Source: Mediterranea massiliensis
GTDB lineage: Bacteria > Bacteroidota > Bacteroidia > Bacteroidales > Bacteroidaceae
Length of the DNA: 64,000 nt
Direction of reading: 5' to 3'
NCBI GenBank assembly: GCA_015060685.1
Contig: SUXZ01000013.1
Span: 1-64,000 of the forward strand
This document shows, piece by piece, positions 59,107 to 64,000 of this stretch (position 1 is the first letter of the stretch; each line of letters opens with the position of its first letter). Under the pieces are notes generated by a model, which made no database searches, was not told the DNA's origin, and saw only the letters and a list, made by a program, of their open reading frames with translations. The position numbers were made by a program, and so were the translations under genes.

Positions 59107-61230
59107 TTAATATACTTTGCCTGATTCAGCTTTGTCTTCAGTATACCAATCTTGTTCGTTTATATCTCCTGCCCAATCTTTAAATGCGGGGTATGCTTTG
59201 ATGATGCTTACATATTCTTGAGGATATCTCCAATCACATGGAACGCAAATTCCATAAGGAGCATCACCCTTGACAAATGATGAATCAAAGTTTGGCACAT
59301 GGCTTTCGCGACCTTGTTCATCAATAATGTAAATGTCACCATGAGTTGAGAATAAGAAATCCGAACTTACAGAGATGGTTTGTTCTATGCTTGAAACAGC
59401 GTCGCCAATACCTGTATTTGTAATGGTTCCTTCTGCAACACCCAATGCTGCGTGAGCTTCTTTTCCATCAAACAAAGCAACTTGTTTGTTGTCTTGTTTG
59501 TTCTTGAAATATACAAACAGGTTTTTCTGTGCACCAACTGCAACCAACTTAATGGTAATCTTACCATCTACAGGACCTGTACATTTCAATACTACGTCGT
59601 TCATGTCGTAGTCACCAACTTCTTTGTTCAAGTCCTCGAATGCGTAGGTAATTGTATTAGCTGGTGTTGGAGGTACATAGTTATTAGGCTTATTACCATT
59701 TCCTGTACATTCAGCCTCTTCAATATCTTCTGTTTCATCATTTATGATGTAAAGAGGAGCTTCACCAATACCGAAAGTTTCGTATAAATCATTGAATCCA
59801 TCTTGATTATAATACTCACCATGAGTACCTTCTGCAAATTGTTTATCATAATGGCCGTTGTTAAAGATTGTAGTAACCTCAACATAGACCTCAGTGTCAA
59901 GTTGTTGTGGAAAACCATTTAAATCTAAAGTTTCAGCGCTCAATAATGCATTACCATCAGATGCTCCAATATAATCTACGATAATTGCTTGATTCGGTTT
60001 GATGGTAGTGGCACGAACAATTGAATTTTCGCGTAAATAGAAAGCATTACATGAAATAGTAGGAACTTCAATAGCAGAATTCTCTCTTAAAGATAGTTTG
60101 TCAAGAGTTAATGTGTTGGCACGAATCAAACATGCATTGTATAAGGTTCCTTGGTTACCATTACTAATAATCTCGTTAGATTCTATCTTACCCCAGTTAA
60201 TGAAGTTTTCCCAACCTCCACCACCGGCACATTTGGTCGTGTTTGTTTTCCAAACACCAGTTTCATCATTTTGAAGGCATGCTCCATTGTCTGAATAGAT
60301 TTTGTTGACATTAAGATCACCTGCATTGTATAATAGACATCCAGCACTAATGTTAATGTTTTCATCTGACGCAGTACTTGTAGTGTTTTCTACGACTCCG
60401 CCTTCCATGACAATAAGTCGGGCACCATTGGCCATTTCAATTTTTCCTGTGAATTCTAATTTACCGCCATTAGCAATAATAATGTCCGTGCCATCAATAC
60501 GCAATTCTCCTGCTGGTAATTTCCAGGTTGCACCATCGGCAATGATTAAGGTGTTGTCGTTATGGTTTTGAAATCCATCAATGTAATCGCAAACTACGTC
60601 TTTGCCAACAATTTTGGCTACAGTTTTTCCTTTTTCTCCAGCCATGCCAGCAAAACCTTGATCATTGGTCAATCCTTGCGTCAAGTCGTAAGCACTTGTT
60701 AAAAGAGCATTGACGTCGTCTTCTGAGTAAGGAGGAGTAATAGTAGGAAATGCATAATCGGTAATTGCTTTTGTAGAAGCTGAAGTGTTATCGCCAAAGG
60801 CTTTGTTTATAGCACCGCTTTTAATGCCAGCAACACCAATCATACGGCGACCATGATCATCCACACGTGCTACATATACATAGTTCAAATAAGAGGGCAT
60901 TTCGAATTTGAATGAAGCACTTGCCTTACCTTGGGCATCTGTTTTTACCGGATAGTCAGCTAAAACAACAGCTTTGGCATCGTTAATCGGGTTGCCTGAG
61001 TAGATTCTGAAAGAATAATCGCTTAATGCGTCTTCGTTTAATGTTACGTTAGCAGTGACAACAGAGGTCATGTTCCAATCTTGGTCGGCAGCAATGTCCA
61101 AACCAAGAGCTTTCTTCGCTTTTTCGCGTACCAATTCAGGATTGTACAAATCTTCCACATCGTTGCAGCTTGTCAATGCTCCAACAAAGAGAGTTGCACA
61201 TAAAACAGACTTAAATAATGTCTTTTTCAT
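59107..61230 (-). CDS. LruC domain-containing lipoprotein
   Basis: Lipobox ALTSCND; TYAFEDLNKEVGDYDMNDVVLKCTG. Confidence 0.87.
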   Translation of the reverse strand: MKKTLFKSVLCATLFVGALTSCNDVEDLYNPELVREKAKKALGLDIAADQDWNMTSVVTANVTLNEDALSDYSFRIYSGNPINDAKAVVLADYPVKTDAQGKASASFKFEMPSYLNYVYVARVDDHGRRMIGVAGIKSGAINKAFGDNTSASTKAITDYAFPTITPPYSEDDVNALLTSAYDLTQGLTNDQGFAGMAGEKGKTVAKIVGKDVVCDYIDGFQNHNDNTLIIADGATWKLPAGELRIDGTDIIIANGGKLEFTGKIEMANGARLIVMEGGVVENTTSTASDENINISAGCLLYNAGDLNVNKIYSDNGACLQNDETGVWKTNTTKCAGGGGWENFINWGKIESNEIISNGNQGTLYNACLIRANTLTLDKLSLRENSAIEVPTISCNAFYLRENSIVRATTIKPNQAIIVDYIGASDGNALLSAETLDLNGFPQQLDTEVYVEVTTIFNNGHYDKQFAEGTHGEYYNQDGFNDLYETFGIGEAPLYIINDETEDIEEAECTGNGNKPNNYVPPTPANTITYAFEDLNKEVGDYDMNDVVLKCTGPVDGKITIKLVAVGAQKNLFVYFKNKQDNKQVALFDGKEAHAALGVAEGTITNTGIGDAVSSIEQTISVSSDFLFSTHGDIYIIDEQGRESHVPNFDSSFVKGDAPYGICVPCDWRYPQEYVSIIKAYPAFKDWAGDINEQDWYTEDKAESGKVY

Positions 61231-61529
61231 CGTTGATTGTGAATTAAATTATATAATTTGTGATTTTTCTGCTACAAAAATAGATAAAATAGAAATTGGT
61301 TGTACAAAAAATCTCCAAAAACTATGAAATTTGTTTGTTTTGCTTTAATCGAAAAAAGTTGTATATTCTGTTTAAACATGGATTTTGGTGGTTCTAATGG
61401 GTATTAAGTATTCAACTTTGGTATAAAACGGTGGAAATAATGGTTGATTTTTGAACAAATAAATTCGGATATTTGTATATTTAAGTACGAAATTATATCT
61501 TCGCATTCATTAAGTAAAAATGGTATGGT

Positions 61530-62132
61530 ATGAAAACTCTGAATTTTGCATTTTGGAGAGCGTTGGCTGCTCTGATAATCGGCGTGCTGCTTGTGATGTA
61601 TCCGAACGAAATAGGCAATTACTTTATTATTATAATAGGTATAGTCTTTTTGGTGCCTTCCATCATCAGCCTGATATCTCACTTCTTTGTAAACAACAAG
61701 GAGGAAATCAGTCGTAGATTCCCTATTGAGGCTATCGGTAGCTTGTTGTTTGGTTTGTGGCTGATGATTACACCCGGTTTCTTTGCCGATTTGCTGACTT
61801 ATCTATTGGGATTCATCCTGATAATGGGCGGGGTGCAACAAATTGCTTCGTTGCTTGCTGCCCGTAAGTGGAGCGAGGTGCCCGGTGGATTCTTCGTGAT
61901 GCCCGTATTGATTCTGTTGGCCGGATTGTTTGCTTTGTTTAATCCGGGAGGTATCCGTTCGACAGCCTTTATTATAATAGGTGTAGCCGCCATCGTTTAT
62001 GCGATGACCGATTTGCTGAATTGGTTCCGCTTTATGCGCCATCGCCCCAAAGAGGTGGATGTAGTTGTGCAAGATGCGGTAGTGATTGAGGAGGTGCAAG
62101 AAACAACTCCTGAAACGACTCCTGAAGCTTAA
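61530..62132 (+). CDS. DUF308/HdeD family membrane protein
   Basis: Paired TM segments; ALAALIIGVLLVMYPNEIG; LLAGLFALFNPGG. Confidence 0.85.
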   Translation: MKTLNFAFWRALAALIIGVLLVMYPNEIGNYFIIIIGIVFLVPSIISLISHFFVNNKEEISRRFPIEAIGSLLFGLWLMITPGFFADLLTYLLGFILIMGGVQQIASLLAARKWSEVPGGFFVMPVLILLAGLFALFNPGGIRSTAFIIIGVAAIVYAMTDLLNWFRFMRHRPKEVDVVVQDAVVIEEVQETTPETTPEA

Positions 62133-63046
62133 CGGGCGTTCTTGTTTTGGATGAACAGGCGTTTGAACTCGGGAGGATAGGGTGTTTCGAACTCTAATCG
62201 TTGTCGGGTAACGGGATGGTAGAAGCATAGTTTGAAGGCATGTAAAGCCAATCGTCCGATGGGGTTCAAGTCTTCAAAGCCATAGCGTCCGTCGCCAATA
62301 ACAGGGTGGCCGAGGTCTTGCATGTGTACGCGAATCTGATTCTTACGACCGGTATCCAACTTTACCTCTACCAACGAGAAACCGTTTCCTCGCTTGATGA
62401 CGTGGAAGTGGGTGATAGCCTCTTTGCCGCCGTCATCGACGGGCGAAGAGGATACGTATAGCTTGCGGTCGGTGAGCCAAGAGTGTACGTGTCCGGCATT
62501 TTGAGCCATCTCGCCGGCTACTACGCATACGTAGCGGCGGTCGTAAACAAGCTCCTTCCAGTGGTCGCGAAGCATGTTCTGTGTCTTTTCATCTTTAGCA
62601 AACATCAGTATGCCGGATGTGTCGCGGTCGAGGCGGTGTACAATGTATGCCCGTGCGTTTCGGTTGCTTCGTCGGAGGTATTCGGTGAGGATGGTGACGG
62701 CCGTGCGCTCTTTCTGACGGTCGGTATTGACGGATAGCAGGCCTTCTTTCTTTTCAACTACAATCAGATAAGCATCTTCGTACACAATCTTCAAGAGCTT
62801 GTGATTGAATTCGTGGTGACTGCCCTTGTTGCGGTCGATTTGTACCTTCATACCCGGCTTTAGCGGAAAGTTGAACTGGGTAGTGATGGTGTTATCTACC
62901 AAAACCACCCGCTTGCTAAGCAGGGTTTTGAGCTTGGTGCGGCTGGCATCGGGCATGCGAGCGGCAAGAAACTCCATTAACTCCATCGGTTCGCGAACGA
63001 TATAATCGGTGTATTGCGCTCTGGCGCGTGCTATTGTCTTTGCCAT
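62129..63046 (-). CDS. RluA family pseudouridine synthase
   Basis: S4-like N-terminus; YIVHRLDRDTSGILMFAK; GRKNQIRVHMQDLGHPVIGDGRYG. Confidence 0.95.
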   Translation of the reverse strand: MAKTIARARAQYTDYIVREPMELMEFLAARMPDASRTKLKTLLSKRVVLVDNTITTQFNFPLKPGMKVQIDRNKGSHHEFNHKLLKIVYEDAYLIVVEKKEGLLSVNTDRQKERTAVTILTEYLRRSNRNARAYIVHRLDRDTSGILMFAKDEKTQNMLRDHWKELVYDRRYVCVVAGEMAQNAGHVHSWLTDRKLYVSSSPVDDGGKEAITHFHVIKRGNGFSLVEVKLDTGRKNQIRVHMQDLGHPVIGDGRYGFEDLNPIGRLALHAFKLCFYHPVTRQRLEFETPYPPEFKRLFIQNKNAR

Positions 63047-63090
63047 CCGTTATGGTTTGCTTTTAACTTTTAACTTTTAATTTTTAATTT

Positions 63091-64000
63091 TTAATTTTTA
63101 ATTTCAAGCAGTACTACGTTTTCCACGTGGTGGGTATGCGGGAACATGTCAACCGGTTGGACAGCGGTGACGCGATACTTCACATCGAGCAGTTGCAAGT
63201 CGCGCGCTTGTGTAGCGGGGTTGCAGCTTACGTAAACAATGCGCTTAGGCTCGGCAAACAGGATGACGTCGATAACGTCCTGGTGCATGCCGGCACGTGG
63301 CGGGTCGGTGATGATAACATCGGGACGACCGTATTGGTTGATGAAATCTTGTGTCAGCATGTCCTTCATGTCGCCGGCAAAGAAGAGGGTGTTGGTAATG
63401 CCGTTGATTTGCGAATTTACTTTGGCGTCTTCGATGGCTTCGGGTACATACTCGATGCCGATGACCTGGCGTGCCTGGCGCGATACGAAGTTGGCGATGG
63501 TGCCGGTGCCGGTGTAGAGGTCGTAAACCAGTTCGTTGCCGGTCAGTCCGGCGAAGTTACGGGTTACCTTATATAATTCGTAGGCTTGTTCGGAGTTGGT
63601 TTGATAGAACGACTTGGGACCTATCTTGAATCGCAATCCTTCCATTTCCTCGAAGATGTGGTCGTTTCCACGGAAGACGTGTACATCGAGGTCGGTGATG
63701 GTGTCGTTCACCTTATTATTAATAATGTATAGGAGCGATGTGATTTCGGGGAATTTGTCGGCCAGGTGTTGGAGGAGTGCTTTGAACAAATCCATCTCTT
63801 CGTCGCGTTCGATGTGGCAAACTACGATTACCATCAATTCGCCGGTTGTAGAGGTGCGAACGATGATGTTGCGCAGCATGCCTTCGTGTGTGCGTAGGTT
63901 TTGGAAAGAGTAGTTGTGCTCGTAGGCGTAATCGCGTGCGGCATTGCGTATGCGGTTGCTGATGTCGTCTTGCAACCAGCATTTTTCGATGGCCAAAACT
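63091..64000 (-). CDS. rlmD: 23S rRNA (uracil-C5)-methyltransferase, RlmD/TrmA-like; 5' end outside window
   Basis: VYDLYTGTGTIANFVSRQARQVIGIEYVPEAIEDAKVN; VITDPPRAGMH; IVYVSCNPATQARDL. Confidence 0.9.
   Translation of the reverse strand, partial: VLAIEKCWLQDDISNRIRNAARDYAYEHNYSFQNLRTHEGMLRNIIVRTSTTGELMVIVVCHIERDEEMDLFKALLQHLADKFPEITSLLYIINNKVNDTITDLDVHVFRGNDHIFEEMEGLRFKIGPKSFYQTNSEQAYELYKVTRNFAGLTGNELVYDLYTGTGTIANFVSRQARQVIGIEYVPEAIEDAKVNSQINGITNTLFFAGDMKDMLTQDFINQYGRPDVIITDPPRAGMHQDVIDVILFAEPKRIVYVSCNPATQARDLQLLDVKYRVTAVQPVDMFPHTHHVENVVLLEIKN

Overview
This is a Bacteroidales-type chromosomal window, judged from TTG-N19-TATCTTTG promoters, Mfa/fimbrillin-like lipoproteins and overall gene content. 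It opens in the 3' end of a 5S rRNA. Next comes a V-type ATPase operon (E, DUF2764, A, B, D, I, K). Glycogen/alpha-glucan genes follow (glycogen synthase, phosphorylase, branching enzyme, YhcH-like, GH13), interrupted by a BspA-like repeat lipoprotein locus that has two unlisted micro-ORFs and a terminator in its leader. Then come a DASS transporter, fabD, a GH10 xylanase with an interrupted catalytic domain, and a xylose locus (Nudix regulator, xylB, xylA, xylE). An AT-rich polysaccharide cluster spans 31.6-39.0 kb, followed by a radical SAM/YhhQ pair and a GH27 enzyme. A phage-like cassette (amidase, smalltalk, HU-like, DUF4248, primase-helicase, DUF4373) sits among several kinds of short repeats. 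After it lies an AAA/DUF4143 ATPase flanked by duplicated sequence. A minus-strand exopolysaccharide operon is headed by a stand-alone receiver protein. The window closes with a LruC lipoprotein, a DUF308/HdeD protein, an RluA-like pseudouridine synthase and a truncated RlmD-like methyltransferase. The signals most worth follow-up are: (1) the promoter / 34-aa ORF / terminator / 39-aa ORF leader of the BspA-like lipoprotein at 13.0-13.4 kb; (2) the phage-derived-looking cassette at 42.2-47.1 kb with 7-nt, 10-nt and 30-nt period repeats; (3) the exopolysaccharide operon with a receiver-like sugar transferase and a half-length TolC-like protein. Family calls come from reading translated sequences, with no database search.
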